From an uncultured Pseudomonadales bacterium (GTDB lineage: Bacteria > Pseudomonadota > Gammaproteobacteria > Pseudomonadales > Azotimanducaceae), in NCBI GenBank assembly GCA_905182095.1, contig CAJJAQ010000030.1, forward strand, positions 1 to 36,073: a stretch of 36,073 nucleotides of DNA, read 5' to 3'. This document shows, in pieces, positions 1 through 7,747 of the stretch. A program made the translations under genes and the position numbers. Below the pieces are notes generated by a model. The model was not told the origin of the DNA and searched no databases. It saw only the letters and a list, made by a program, of their open reading frames with translations. Position 1 is the stretch's first letter; every line of letters starts with the position of its first letter.

Positions 1-1
1 T

Positions 2-793
2 TCTGCGCTCAGTAACTGCTCAGTGCCAGTAGCTCAGACCGTTGGTTTGTGCACAGATATATCAGTTAATGACGCGCCGTTTTATGTCATGGATTATGTC
101 AGTGGGCCGGTTTTGCATGATGCTGAGGTGACTCAAGCCATTCCAATGAACGAGCGTGCAACACTGGGTGCCAGTGTTATTGAAGTACTTGCCTCTCTTC
201 ATAGTATGGATCCAGATCAAGTGGGTTTGGGGGACTTAGGGCGTAAAGAAGCTTACCTGCAACGACAAATGAATCGCTGGACTAAGCAATGGGCAGCCAC
301 CAAGACCCATGAAGTCCCAGCTATGGACGAAAGTACTAAGCTGCTTGCAGAGCGTATGCCTGAGCAAGTGGGCGCCACCATTGTTCATGGTGATTATCGT
401 TTGGGTAATATGATTGTTGGTCAAGGCAAGATTGCCGCTGTTTTAGACTGGGAGCTTTGTACCCTAGGTGATCCTTTGGCCGATGTGGGCTACCTGTTAA
501 ATTCCTGGGGGGTGCCTGGAGAAGGTGAAGAGGATGTCGTGCCTACAGCCGCTGGCGGTTTTTGTAGCCGAGAAACTTTATCTGATTTATATGCAAAAGC
601 ATCTGGGCGGGATCTGTCTGAGATTAACTACTATCGAGCATTTTCGCACTGGCGTTTGGCTGCTATTGGGCAGGGCGTGTACAAGCGCTACTTGGTGGGT
701 GCTATGGGCGAGAATCGCGATGTAGATTTGGATGCTCAGAAAGCAGGTATTACTTTGCGCGCTGAGGCGGCGTTAGAATTTTTGAGTTATTAG
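2..793 (+). CDS. APH-fold phosphotransferase family protein (5' truncated)
   Basis: The reading frame is open to the left edge of the window, so the ORF-track start (a GTG at 23) is internal. Family members are about 340-360 residues, so roughly the first 80-90 residues lie outside. The visible part carries the aminoglycoside-phosphotransferase/choline-kinase catalytic core: Brenner-type HGDYRLGN and, about 20 residues on, the metal-binding Asp in VLDWELCTLGDP. In proteobacteria these proteins usually sit with acyl-CoA dehydrogenases and ligases, and the eukaryotic ACAD10/11 proteins fuse the two domains, so a role in hydroxyacyl-CoA or related lipid catabolism is more likely than drug resistance. 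The true substrate is unknown. A GC-rich hairpin follows the stop codon. Confidence 0.85.
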   Translation, partial: SALSNCSVPVAQTVGLCTDISVNDAPFYVMDYVSGPVLHDAEVTQAIPMNERATLGASVIEVLASLHSMDPDQVGLGDLGRKEAYLQRQMNRWTKQWAATKTHEVPAMDESTKLLAERMPEQVGATIVHGDYRLGNMIVGQGKIAAVLDWELCTLGDPLADVGYLLNSWGVPGEGEEDVVPTAAGGFCSRETLSDLYAKASGRDLSEINYYRAFSHWRLAAIGQGVYKRYLVGAMGENRDVDLDAQKAGITLRAEAALEFLSY

Positions 794-815
794 TAGAAGA
801 ATCGCTCCAAGCGCG

Positions 816-834
816 CCCCGAACTTGGTTCGGGG
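816..834. terminator. Hairpin after the first phosphotransferase gene
   Basis: CCCCGAAC, a 3-nt loop and GTTCGGGG form a perfect 8-bp stem 23 nt after the stop codon. There is no T-tract, so it is a weak or Rho-assisted terminator at best. A second inverted repeat, TCAGAC-N6-GTCTGA, follows at 865-882. Confidence 0.4.
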
Positions 835-967
835 TGGCTCAGAGGGCTTGAATAAAAAGGCGCGTCAGACTCAATTGTCTGAAAGCAACTCGACTTCGGG
901 GGGAAGGACACTGTAAGGAAGGGTGTTTTGAGTTGAGAGCGCGCCTGAAACTTGAATATGCAAAGAA

Positions 968-980
968 TTGTACAGTACAA
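968..980. promoter_or_regulatory. Palindromic operator-like site TTGTAC-A-GTACAA
   Basis: A perfect 13-bp palindrome in the non-coding stretch downstream of the MerR-type gene. Its half-site TTGTAC recurs at 1010-1015 and 2104-2109, so three copies frame this one regulator gene. TGTACA-type half-sites are known for the LitR/PplR class of MerR regulators. The spacing here (1 nt) differs from the long-spaced consensus I recall for Pseudomonas PplR, so assigning it to the neighbouring regulator is an inference. Confidence 0.5.
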
Positions 981-1009
981 AATTGTTAAATCAACAAATA
1001 TTTAGCTTT

Positions 1010-1039
1010 TTGTACAGGTTATGTACGGTTTTTTATAAG
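1010..1039 (+). promoter_or_regulatory. Putative rightward promoter overlapping a TTGTAC operator
   Basis: TTGTACAGGTTATGTACGG contains two direct TGTAC repeats 11 nt apart. The first overlaps a -35-like TTGTAC (1010-1015), and 18 nt later there is a TATAAG (1034-1039) that could be the -10. The first ten bases, TTGTACAGGT, are identical to the site ahead of the MerR-type gene at 2104-2113. A transcript from here would run antisense into the 3' end of that gene; no convincing plus-strand ORF follows. Confidence 0.4.
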
Positions 1040-1078
1040 TATTTGCCGATTTTTGCGATATGAGGCTAGATCACAAGG

Positions 1079-2095
1079 CTAGTGAGTCGAAAAACCATCC
1101 GGGCGAATGCCCTGAGACTGAGCTGGCGCTGCGGCTAACTGATTGTAGGTTGCGGTTAATAAGGTATCTAGGGCTGCTTCAAGTTGAGCCCTTGCTTGTG
1201 CCGTTTCCGTTCTGGTTTGCGCTAAGGCCTCTAGTGTCTCACGCTTAGCATCGCTGTCCTTAACTTCTTCTTCGCCAGCACAAGTCTGGAAATAGTCAGT
1301 TAATGCATTGAGTTGGTGTATTTGTTCAACTAAATGTTCGGCGCACTGGTTGGGATCTTGATCTTCTGCTGCGATGGCAATCAGTTCCTCGTCGCTAAAG
1401 CGACGAGGAACGCTGACGCCATACAACCTCGGCAGGCCAAACTCATTTATGCAGGTATATTCTATTTCGGCCCAGGACACAGGCCATTTCACTGTTGCAA
1501 CTTGCTGTTCTTGGCAGCGGCTAATTTGGTGAGCCGTGGCGAACTGGTAAAGCGTGACGATCTTCGTGTTAGGCAAAGCTTGCTGGGCTTGTTTGATTGC
1601 TTGTTCAGCCAGTACTGGAAGTTGTAAAACCAATACTTGAGGCGCATCCATTTCGCTTAAGGGGCTGATTTGTTCGCCCAGTTCTCTAAGAAAGGCTTCC
1701 AAGTTTGCCCAGCGCGACACAATGTCTAAACGTTGTTTGCCACTAACTCGTTGTTCTAATTGCAATAAATTGGCACCAATTAGGCCGATTCTAGGTGATT
1801 GGCCAACTAAATCTTGTACTTGGTGGTGGTCTTGACCGCTACCAGAGCGGGCATCAAGCTGCTCTTCGGTTAAGTGAATAACACTGGATATGGTTTGGCC
1901 CTGATCAATTAAGCGCTTGATTTTCTTAAGTATTTCAAGCTGATCTTTGCTGTAAAAGCGGGTTTTTCCGTCTTTATAGGCAGGGCTGAATTGATAACGC
2001 CTTTCCCATGCACGTAGGCGTTCAACGGCTATGCCCGTTAAGGATGCGACGCTACCAATGCGGTAGTAATCGTTTGTATTGCCTGAAGGTGTCAT
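1079..2095 (-). CDS. MerR-family regulator, LitR/PplR-like (B12-independent class)
   Basis: Transcriptional regulator of about 338 residues. The N-terminus is a MerR winged helix (YYRIGSVASLTGIAVERLRAWERRY, then the RFYSKDQLEIL wing). The middle resembles the Rossmann-like cobalamin-binding domain of CarH/LitR but I see no DxHxxG B12 motif. The C-terminus has the PRRFSDEELIAIA...HLVEQIHQLNALTDY pattern typical of class II LitR proteins, which in Pseudomonas (PplR) act with a LOV photoreceptor in light responses. I prefer the ATG at 2095 over the ORF-track start at 2128, because the latter would place the TTGTAC-AG-GTACAA operator inside the coding sequence and adds a non-conserved Cys/Thr-rich leader. 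No photolyase, LOV protein or folE partner is visible here. Family assignment is good; light response is inference. Confidence 0.8.
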   Translation of the reverse strand: MTPSGNTNDYYRIGSVASLTGIAVERLRAWERRYQFSPAYKDGKTRFYSKDQLEILKKIKRLIDQGQTISSVIHLTEEQLDARSGSGQDHHQVQDLVGQSPRIGLIGANLLQLEQRVSGKQRLDIVSRWANLEAFLRELGEQISPLSEMDAPQVLVLQLPVLAEQAIKQAQQALPNTKIVTLYQFATAHQISRCQEQQVATVKWPVSWAEIEYTCINEFGLPRLYGVSVPRRFSDEELIAIAAEDQDPNQCAEHLVEQIHQLNALTDYFQTCAGEEEVKDSDAKRETLEALAQTRTETAQARAQLEAALDTLLTATYNQLAAAPAQSQGIRPDGFSTH

Positions 2096-2103
2096 GATGA
2101 TAG

Positions 2104-2117
2104 TTGTACAGGTACAA
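2104..2117. promoter_or_regulatory. Operator-like palindrome TTGTAC-AG-GTACAA ahead of the MerR-type gene
   Basis: A perfect inverted repeat with a 2-nt spacer, 9 nt upstream of the preferred ATG (2095). Its half-sites match those at 968-980 and 1010-1026. The position is consistent with negative autoregulation by the MerR-type protein. Confidence 0.5.
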
Positions 2118-2252
2118 AGGGTGAACAAGGGTTACATGAAATTTTATCCGTGTCTACCCCTTGCTAGGCTGTTGTTTAGCTCATGTTAGGGCGCTGTACG
2201 CGTATAATTTTGCGGTGTTTTCCCTAGTTTTTTGTTGCCGGTTAGTGGGTTT

Positions 2253-2666
2253 CTACAAGTCTTCCGGCCCAATCCACATATGCGGATTCCACGCGATTTC
2301 CCATAGATGATCATCTAGATCTGCGAAGTAGCCAGAATAGCCACCCCAAAAAACCATTTCCGGTTGTTTGATCAGCTTTGCGCCGTGTCTTACTGCCTGC
2401 TCTATAAGGGTGTCCACATGGTCCTTGCTGCTGACATTGTGGGCTAGCGCCATGCCGCGAAACCCGCTGCCCTGGGATGGCACTTGGGCGTCTTCCGCCA
2501 ACTTGTCCCAAGGATAGAGTGACAGCCAAGTGCCGTTTAAGTTGAAGAATGCTATCTCTTCGTTGAACGGCGCCATGCGGGGCAATTCCAAACCCTCGGC
2601 GTAGAAATTAATGGAAGCTTCTATATCTACCACCCCAAGAGAAATCATGCTGATTCTAGGTTGCAT
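2253..2666 (-). CDS. VOC superfamily (glyoxalase/bleomycin-resistance-like) protein
   Basis: 137 residues, a single VOC unit of two beta-alpha-beta-beta-beta motifs: PRISMISLGVVDIEASINFY at the N-terminus, GFRGMALAHNV starting the second half, and GGYSGYFADLDDHLWEIAWNP at the end, where D/E residues of the metal-binding type sit. The ORF-track start is a TTG at 2672; the ATG at 2666 (MQPRISM) is more likely. Close relatives are usually annotated only as VOC family or glyoxalase proteins; the substrate cannot be read from sequence. It stands alone, between the MerR-type gene and the divergent acyl-CoA synthetase. Confidence 0.85.
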   Translation of the reverse strand: MQPRISMISLGVVDIEASINFYAEGLELPRMAPFNEEIAFFNLNGTWLSLYPWDKLAEDAQVPSQGSGFRGMALAHNVSSKDHVDTLIEQAVRHGAKLIKQPEMVFWGGYSGYFADLDDHLWEIAWNPHMWIGPEDL

Positions 2667-2860
2667 AGCCAAAACTCGTTTTGTGCGGGTACGGCTACTA
2701 TGCCAGAGGTTCTGACCAGTTTATTACCCTTAGTCGGGTAATTTGCCGCTTGGGTCGCCGCCTTATACGCTTGGCGCTGGCTTAGCACCGTCACTTCAAG
2801 GGCAGGGGCTTTTTCACGCGCAGAATTGTTGGCTTGAGTTCTTGCACACACCCTCTGTTA

Positions 2861-2880
2861 TTGAACAAAAGTTTGGTCAA
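2861..2880. promoter_or_regulatory. Inverted repeat upstream of the acyl-CoA synthetase
   Basis: TTGAAC, 8 nt, GGTCAA: 6-nt arms with one mismatch, ending 38 nt before the ATG at 2919. Size and position fit a TetR-type operator, as is common ahead of acyl-CoA metabolic genes. No binding protein can be assigned. Confidence 0.35.
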
Positions 2881-2918
2881 CAATAGGGCATCCAAATTAA
2901 TCTGTGCACGAGAGAATA

Positions 2919-4460
2919 ATGAAAAATAATTTAGGGCTATTTCTTAGTAAACGCGCTTTGCTTTCACCTGATCGAGAGGCCTATGTTGAGAGTGACGGCA
3001 GTTTAAGGCTAACCTTTAAAGAGTTGAACTTGCGCTGTAACCAGTTAGCAAATGCATTTGTTGAAGCAGGCGTTGAAAAGGGCGAGCGTGTGGGTTTGTT
3101 GCTCATGAATTCCAGTGAGTTCATGGAGTCTTATTATGCCCTTGCGAAAATTGGCGCAGTAGTAGTGCCTTTAAATTGGCGTTTGGTCGCTGATGAGTTG
3201 GAGTTTATTCTCAAGGACAGTGGTACCAGCAGGCTGATATTCGACAACGAGTTTGTTGATACCGTTGCGGAACTGCATGGTCGTGGCGAGAAAACAGACA
3301 TCAAGCAATGGCTGCAGGTGACCCATGGTGACGTGGCTTATTTCGCCGAGAGCTATCGTGGCTTTCGCGATGCAGCCTCTACAAATGAGCCTGAAGTCAC
3401 AGCCGCAGACCACGACATGCTTTACATCATGTATACCTCTGGCACTACCGGATTGCCCAAAGGTGTTGTGCATACCCACCACACCTCAATCTGGGGTTTG
3501 TTGAGTATTTCAGCTACTGCCATTTATTACGATCCCGAGCGTTATTTGGCCTGTTTGCCAATGTTCCACGTGGGCGCGTTAACGCCGTTGGCTGTAAATG
3601 TTTATCGTGGTGTAACCTCAGTGGTTATGCGCTCATTCGATCCGGTTAGCGCATGGGAGACCATTGAGCGTGAAAAAATCACCAGTGGTTTAGCAGTGCC
3701 AGCAATGTTGAGTTTTATGCTCCAAGTGCCAAATTTTGAGCGTTTTGATTACTCTAGCTTGCGCTGGATTATGACGGGCGCAGCGCCTGTGCCCCCCGCG
3801 TTGACGAAGATTTTCCATGACATGGGTATCGGCATTCAGCAGGTTTATGGGCTCACAGAAACCTGCGGGCCTACTTGTCTTATGGATGCAGAGAATGCGC
3901 TGGCAAGACCAGAGTCTACCGGCAAAGCTTTTTTCCACACTGAAGTACGAATTGCTGACGAGAAAGGTAACGACTGTCCTCCTGGCGTGGCTGGTGAGGT
4001 ACTGGTACGTGGTGAACACATTATGGTCGAATATTGGAATCGCCCAGAAGCCACTGCCGAGACGATTGTGAATGGATGGCTGCACACTGGCGATATCGCG
4101 ATTATGGACGAAGAAGGTTTTGTTTCTATTCAAGATCGGATCAAAGACATGATTATCAGTGGTGGTGAAAATGTTTATCCGGCAGAGATAGAGGGCGTTT
4201 TATCCGAGCATCCGGGTATTCGCGAAGCTGCCGTTATTGGCCAGCAAAGCGAGCGTTGGGGAGAGTCGCCTTTAGCCATTGTTGTGGCGATAGATGAAAA
4301 CCTTACACAAGCGGATGTGATGGAGTTTTGTCAGGGCAAGTTGGCACGCTTCAAGCAGCCTAAGGCTGTTGAGTTTGTAAGTGAAATTCCTCGCAATCCT
4401 AGCGGTAAAATTTTGAAGCGCGTATTGCGAGAACAATTTGATAAAAATGCGTCAGCCTAA
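2919..4460 (+). CDS. Acyl-CoA synthetase (AMP-forming, ANL superfamily)
   Basis: 513 residues. Activates a carboxylic acid to its CoA thioester through an acyl-adenylate. Visible ANL motifs: P-loop YTSGTTGLPKG starting at residue 172, GLTETCGP (A5), WLHTGDIA (A7 Asp), QDRIKDMIISGGENVYPAEIE (A8 hinge), and PRNPSGKILKR with the catalytic lysine at residue 497. The ORF-track start is a GTG at 2904, but the ATG at 2919 has a GAGAG ribosome-binding site at good spacing. The domain arrangement resembles FadD3/long- or medium-chain ligases. Substrate chain length is not deducible. It is followed 109 nt later by an APH-fold gene, a common pairing in acyl-CoA catabolic regions. Confidence 0.93.
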   Translation: MKNNLGLFLSKRALLSPDREAYVESDGSLRLTFKELNLRCNQLANAFVEAGVEKGERVGLLLMNSSEFMESYYALAKIGAVVVPLNWRLVADELEFILKDSGTSRLIFDNEFVDTVAELHGRGEKTDIKQWLQVTHGDVAYFAESYRGFRDAASTNEPEVTAADHDMLYIMYTSGTTGLPKGVVHTHHTSIWGLLSISATAIYYDPERYLACLPMFHVGALTPLAVNVYRGVTSVVMRSFDPVSAWETIEREKITSGLAVPAMLSFMLQVPNFERFDYSSLRWIMTGAAPVPPALTKIFHDMGIGIQQVYGLTETCGPTCLMDAENALARPESTGKAFFHTEVRIADEKGNDCPPGVAGEVLVRGEHIMVEYWNRPEATAETIVNGWLHTGDIAIMDEEGFVSIQDRIKDMIISGGENVYPAEIEGVLSEHPGIREAAVIGQQSERWGESPLAIVVAIDENLTQADVMEFCQGKLARFKQPKAVEFVSEIPRNPSGKILKRVLREQFDKNASA

Positions 4461-4480
4461 ACTGAGCATGCTTAACAGTT

Positions 4481-4502
4481 GGCCGAGCAATTTTGCTTGG
4501 TC
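4481..4502. terminator. Hairpin after the acyl-CoA synthetase
   Basis: GGCCGAGCAA and TTGCTTGGTC pair over 10 positions with two G-T wobbles, 20 nt after the stop. No T-run follows, so termination strength is uncertain. Confidence 0.35.
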
Positions 4503-4522
4503 ATGGCAAGACAATTAATTGC

Positions 4523-4538
4523 AGATTGATGACAATCT
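4523..4538. promoter_or_regulatory. Perfect inverted repeat AGATTG-N4-CAATCT
   Basis: 6-nt arms separated by 4 nt, 31 nt ahead of the phosphotransferase start at 4570. It could be an operator or a leader hairpin; no T-tract follows, so it is not an obvious terminator. Confidence 0.35.
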
Positions 4539-4569
4539 ACGTTAGTAGGTAACTCTTGGGGAGTAGGGG

Positions 4570-5571
4570 ATGGAGTTAGAAGAACTTAGAGCGCGACTAA
4601 AACCTTTTTGTGAGTCGCGTTATCCGTCACCAATAGAAATATTGGAAGTTATTACCATGCCCGGTCATGCGGGTTTTGCTTATGGCTTTCGTGTGGCCTG
4701 TTTAGGCCAAGTAGATTCGTGGTTTATTCGCCTGCCGCCCCCAGGAGTGAACTGGGTGGGTACCGCAGATGTACTGCGACAAGTGGCGGTACTCAGGGCC
4801 TTGGATGAAACAGATGTACCACACTGTTCGGTGAAGTGGTCTGGAGACGATGAGCAGTGGTTTGGCAGCCCTTATTTTGTTGTACCTTGGTTAGAGGGCG
4901 ATGTTATGCGGTTGGGTGCCGAGGACTGGGGTTCTAATCTAAACGTAGAACAAATCCATGAGTTTGGCCGCCAAGCTATGTCGTCACTGGCTTCCGTACA
5001 CAAGGTTGATATCAGCAAAGTACCCTATTTGGGCGCGCCGGTACCTTTTGCCGACGATGTGACTCGTTGGGATAGGTTCTATGCAAAAGCGGCAGAGCCA
5101 GAACGCTTGCAAGATGTGCCCACAGTGCGCCAAAGATTACTCGACACTGTGCCGCAAAATGCGCCAATTGGTATTTTTCATGGCGACTTCCAAACAGCCA
5201 ATTTATTCGCCTCTAAAGATGCCCAGCTATTAGCTTTGATTGACTGGGAGTTGACTGGCGTCGGCGCTACGTTGAATGATGTTGGCTGGATTTGTACTTT
5301 CAGTGATGAGCAAGCATGGGTAGAAAACACAGACCGTACAATGTTTCTAACACCGGATACGCTCATTGAACTGTATCAAAATGCTTACGGCCAAGAGGTT
5401 GAAAACATTAATTGGTACCGAGCACTGGCGGCCTACAAGTTCGCTATTATCAGTGGTCTTAATTTGAGTTTGCATAGGCGCGGCAAACGTGAAGACGAGG
5501 TGTGGGAAACCACTGCACTGTCTATGAAGCCGTTAATAGACAGAGCGTTGGATTTATTAGCCAGCGGTTAG
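4570..5571 (+). CDS. APH-fold phosphotransferase family protein
   Basis: 333 residues, full length for the family. Kinase-like fold: N-lobe start, then FHGDFQTANLF with the catalytic Asp at residue 206, then LIDWELTGVGATLNDVGW with the metal-binding Asp at about 225. It has the same architecture as the truncated gene at the left edge but is clearly diverged from it. The ATG at 4570 follows GGGGAG. The gene lies just downstream of an acyl-CoA synthetase, supporting a role in acyl-CoA or hydroxy-acid metabolism rather than aminoglycoside resistance; the substrate is unknown. Confidence 0.85.
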   Translation: MELEELRARLKPFCESRYPSPIEILEVITMPGHAGFAYGFRVACLGQVDSWFIRLPPPGVNWVGTADVLRQVAVLRALDETDVPHCSVKWSGDDEQWFGSPYFVVPWLEGDVMRLGAEDWGSNLNVEQIHEFGRQAMSSLASVHKVDISKVPYLGAPVPFADDVTRWDRFYAKAAEPERLQDVPTVRQRLLDTVPQNAPIGIFHGDFQTANLFASKDAQLLALIDWELTGVGATLNDVGWICTFSDEQAWVENTDRTMFLTPDTLIELYQNAYGQEVENINWYRALAAYKFAIISGLNLSLHRRGKREDEVWETTALSMKPLIDRALDLLASG

Positions 5572-5660
5572 CGCAATAAAGCTGGGTCGTTTGCGGACGG
5601 AAGTCAGCAGCTGTCGTGAGTAATGGTTGGTGTCCGCGGTTGCGTGCATGGGACAAAACG

Positions 5661-6629
5661 CTAGCGATTATGTTCGCCGTGATCATCTGGGCAGGGTCCA
5701 ATTTCAACCTGAATAGTTGAATGCTCAATATTGTAGACGTTGCGCAGTACCCGCTTAATGTCTTCTACTACCCCTTGAACCTTCGCCCCCTCATTCACCA
5801 AAGCGTGCAGCGTGAGCAATGGTTTTTCGGCGGTGAGTCCCCAGGCGTGCACGTGGTGTATTTGAATAACGTCAGACACTTCGTGGGTTAACGTGGTTTT
5901 TATATCCCCAAGATTTACGCCTTCGGGCACCCCTTCTAGAAGAATGTGCGCGGACTCTTTGACAACGTAGTAGGCGCCTCTAGAAAGAATGACCACAATA
6001 ATTAGCGTGAGAATTGGGTCGGCGTACAGCCAGCCAAACATAAGTACCGCTAATGAGGCAGCAATGGCCGCGGTAGAGCCGAGCAGGTCGCCCAGAACGT
6101 GCAGAGCCGCGCTACGAATATTAGTGTTGCCACTGGTGTCATGGAGCCAGCGGAAGGCAATTAGGTTAACCACAAATCCGGCGATTGCCACTAACAATGC
6201 GGGCAGTGGCAGCATGGCTTCAGGAGAGAACAGCCGCATTATTGCCTCAAAGCTGATCCAAACTATAAGTACAACTAAAGTCAGGCCATTTACAAAGGCT
6301 GCCAACACCTGGAAGCGGTGATAGCCGTAAGAGAGCTTTTGATCATAACCACGCTCGGAAATATACGCCGCCCACCAAGCAAGGCCCAGCGCCGTGGCAT
6401 CCAAAAACATATGTCCGGCGTCGGCCAATAAGACTAATGCATTGGTCCAGATGCCTACGCCTAACTCTACGAGCATAAAAGTAGAAATAAGGATAAACGC
6501 CTTCTTTAACGCCTCTTTGTCGCCGCCGTGATGGTGGTGTGAGTGGCTATGACTGTGCCCATGACTATGCCCATGACTGCGGTCTGGTGTGGCGTTGTCG
6601 CTGGGGCTATTGTCATTAGGGTTATGCAT
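5661..6629 (-). CDS. CDF family divalent cation exporter (CzcD/ZitB-like)
   Basis: 322 residues, inner-membrane metal/proton antiporter, most likely for Zn2+. The N-terminal cytoplasmic tail is a metal-binding His run (SHGHSHGHSHSHSHHHH), followed by six predicted membrane segments. Transport-site residues are visible in LLADAGHMFLDATAL (second helix) and HVLGDLLGS (fifth helix). The C-terminal domain (residues about 215-315) has the ferredoxin-like cytoplasmic pattern with IHHVHAWGLT. It is a single gene; the start ATG at 6629 lacks a strong Shine-Dalgarno. No metal-responsive regulator is adjacent. Confidence 0.92.
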   Translation of the reverse strand: MHNPNDNSPSDNATPDRSHGHSHGHSHSHSHHHHGGDKEALKKAFILISTFMLVELGVGIWTNALVLLADAGHMFLDATALGLAWWAAYISERGYDQKLSYGYHRFQVLAAFVNGLTLVVLIVWISFEAIMRLFSPEAMLPLPALLVAIAGFVVNLIAFRWLHDTSGNTNIRSAALHVLGDLLGSTAAIAASLAVLMFGWLYADPILTLIIVVILSRGAYYVVKESAHILLEGVPEGVNLGDIKTTLTHEVSDVIQIHHVHAWGLTAEKPLLTLHALVNEGAKVQGVVEDIKRVLRNVYNIEHSTIQVEIGPCPDDHGEHNR

Positions 6630-6751
6630 GAAACCAGCATAACAAAGGCCTCCATGGTGCGTAAGCTTAGTTGCTCTGAAGTTGTCTTTTCGTTATCGAA
6701 TTCGCTTGGTTTGCTTGCTAAATTGCTCTGCGCATTCAGTCGCAGGACATT

Positions 6752-6787
6752 GCTTATGGGGCTTATGGGGCTTATGGGCCTGTTGGG
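6752..6787. repeat. Tandem 9-mer repeat GCTTATGGG x3 plus a degenerate copy
   Basis: Three perfect back-to-back copies of GCTTATGGG followed by CCTGTTGGG, upstream of the CDF gene on its strand. On the plus strand it falls at the end of an ORF (6543-6809) that is largely a shadow of the CDF gene. Confidence 0.8.
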
Positions 6788-6870
6788 CTTTTTCGCGTCG
6801 GCAACTTAATATTTAGTGATCGGGTATCTTTAGCTCATTTGCGTGCTCCTTGAATGGCTTTGAGGTAGTC

Positions 6871-6888
6871 TTTTACGCATCAGTAAAA
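6871..6888. promoter_or_regulatory. Perfect inverted repeat TTTTAC-N6-GTAAAA ahead of the hydratase
   Basis: An 18-bp element with 6-nt perfect arms, ending 22 nt before the ATG at 6911. This is typical operator geometry for a TetR- or GntR-type repressor, none of which is adjacent. Confidence 0.4.
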
Positions 6889-6910
6889 ACAGTAATAAGG
6901 GAGATTTTCT

Positions 6911-7693
6911 ATGGAAAGAATGCATTTAGAATTTGTTGGTCGTGTCGCGGTTTTGAAGTTTAACCACCCTGAAGTTATGAACGCCATGGGCGGTCAGATG
7001 CTACGAGATTTCGCTGATGCTGTAGCTCAGATCAAAGCTAAGGGGAGCGAAGTCCGCTGTCTTTTGTTAAGCGGCAACGGTCGTGCATTTTGTGCCGGCG
7101 CAAACCTTCAGGATGACGATGCGGATCGTAAGTCCGGTGAAGCAGGGTCTAGCTTGCGTAATAGCTATCACCCGTTGATGTTCGAACTACGCGGTCTAGA
7201 AATGCCAATGGTCACGGCAATCAACGGTGCCGCAGCGGGCGTAGGCATGAGTTTTGCCATGATGGGCGACATTGTTTGTGCCTCTAAAAACGCCTTTTTT
7301 TTACAAGCCTTTGCGCGCATTGGCCTAATTCCAGATGGCGGCGCTACGTTTTTGCTGCCACGCATGATTGGTTGGGGTCGTGCTATGGAATTGTCCATGT
7401 TGGCCGAGCGCCTAGGCGCAGAGCAAGCCCAAGAATGGGGTTTGGTAAATAGACTATTTGAAGACGGCGAAAGCTTAGAGAAAGGCGCGTTAGAAGTGGC
7501 TCAGCGCCTAGCTAACGGACCTCGCTCGTTAACTCTTATTCGTAAAGCCTATTGGCAGACTTGGTCTAATTCTTATGAGCAACAATTAGAGCTAGAAGCT
7601 CAGTTGCAGAACGAAGCGGGCCGCTCAGAAGATTTTCGTGAAGGTGTTTCGGCATTCTTGCAAAAGCGCGATGCGGAATTTAAAGGCCAATAA
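6911..7693 (+). CDS. Enoyl-CoA hydratase/isomerase family protein
   Basis: 260 residues, crotonase fold. Oxyanion-hole segments GRAFCAGANL (about 57-66) and NGAAAGVGM (about 105-113) are present. At the second acid/base position it has IGLIPDGG, an Asp rather than the Glu of classic hydratases; this variant is seen in PaaG-type isomerases and related crotonases, so isomerase or atypical hydratase activity is possible. The start follows GGGAG. The SDR gene begins about 54 nt downstream on the same strand, suggesting a two-gene operon for a hydration/dehydrogenation step. Confidence 0.9.
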   Translation: MERMHLEFVGRVAVLKFNHPEVMNAMGGQMLRDFADAVAQIKAKGSEVRCLLLSGNGRAFCAGANLQDDDADRKSGEAGSSLRNSYHPLMFELRGLEMPMVTAINGAAAGVGMSFAMMGDIVCASKNAFFLQAFARIGLIPDGGATFLLPRMIGWGRAMELSMLAERLGAEQAQEWGLVNRLFEDGESLEKGALEVAQRLANGPRSLTLIRKAYWQTWSNSYEQQLELEAQLQNEAGRSEDFREGVSAFLQKRDAEFKGQ

Positions 7694-7747
7694 CCAAGTT
7701 TATGGTCAATGAAATTTGGCCTGGGTAAAAATATACAGGGAGAGGAA

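Noticed and set aside
750-980. Minus-strand ORF of 76 residues between the phosphotransferase and the MerR-type gene
   Set aside because: Starts within the TTGTAC palindrome, covers two hairpins and ends inside the neighbouring gene; composition is not protein-like.
2645-2851. Minus-strand ORF of 68 residues ahead of the VOC gene
   Set aside because: Overlaps the VOC start, no ribosome-binding site, no recognisable pattern.
4570-5571. Aminoglycoside resistance gene
   Set aside because: APH fold is shared, but context (acyl-CoA synthetase) and motif details match the metabolic phosphotransferase group.
6543-6809. Plus-strand ORF of 88 residues ending in MGLMGLMGLLGF
   Set aside because: Its first third is antisense to the His-rich start of the CDF gene and the end is generated by a 9-mer tandem repeat; no ribosome-binding site or family features.
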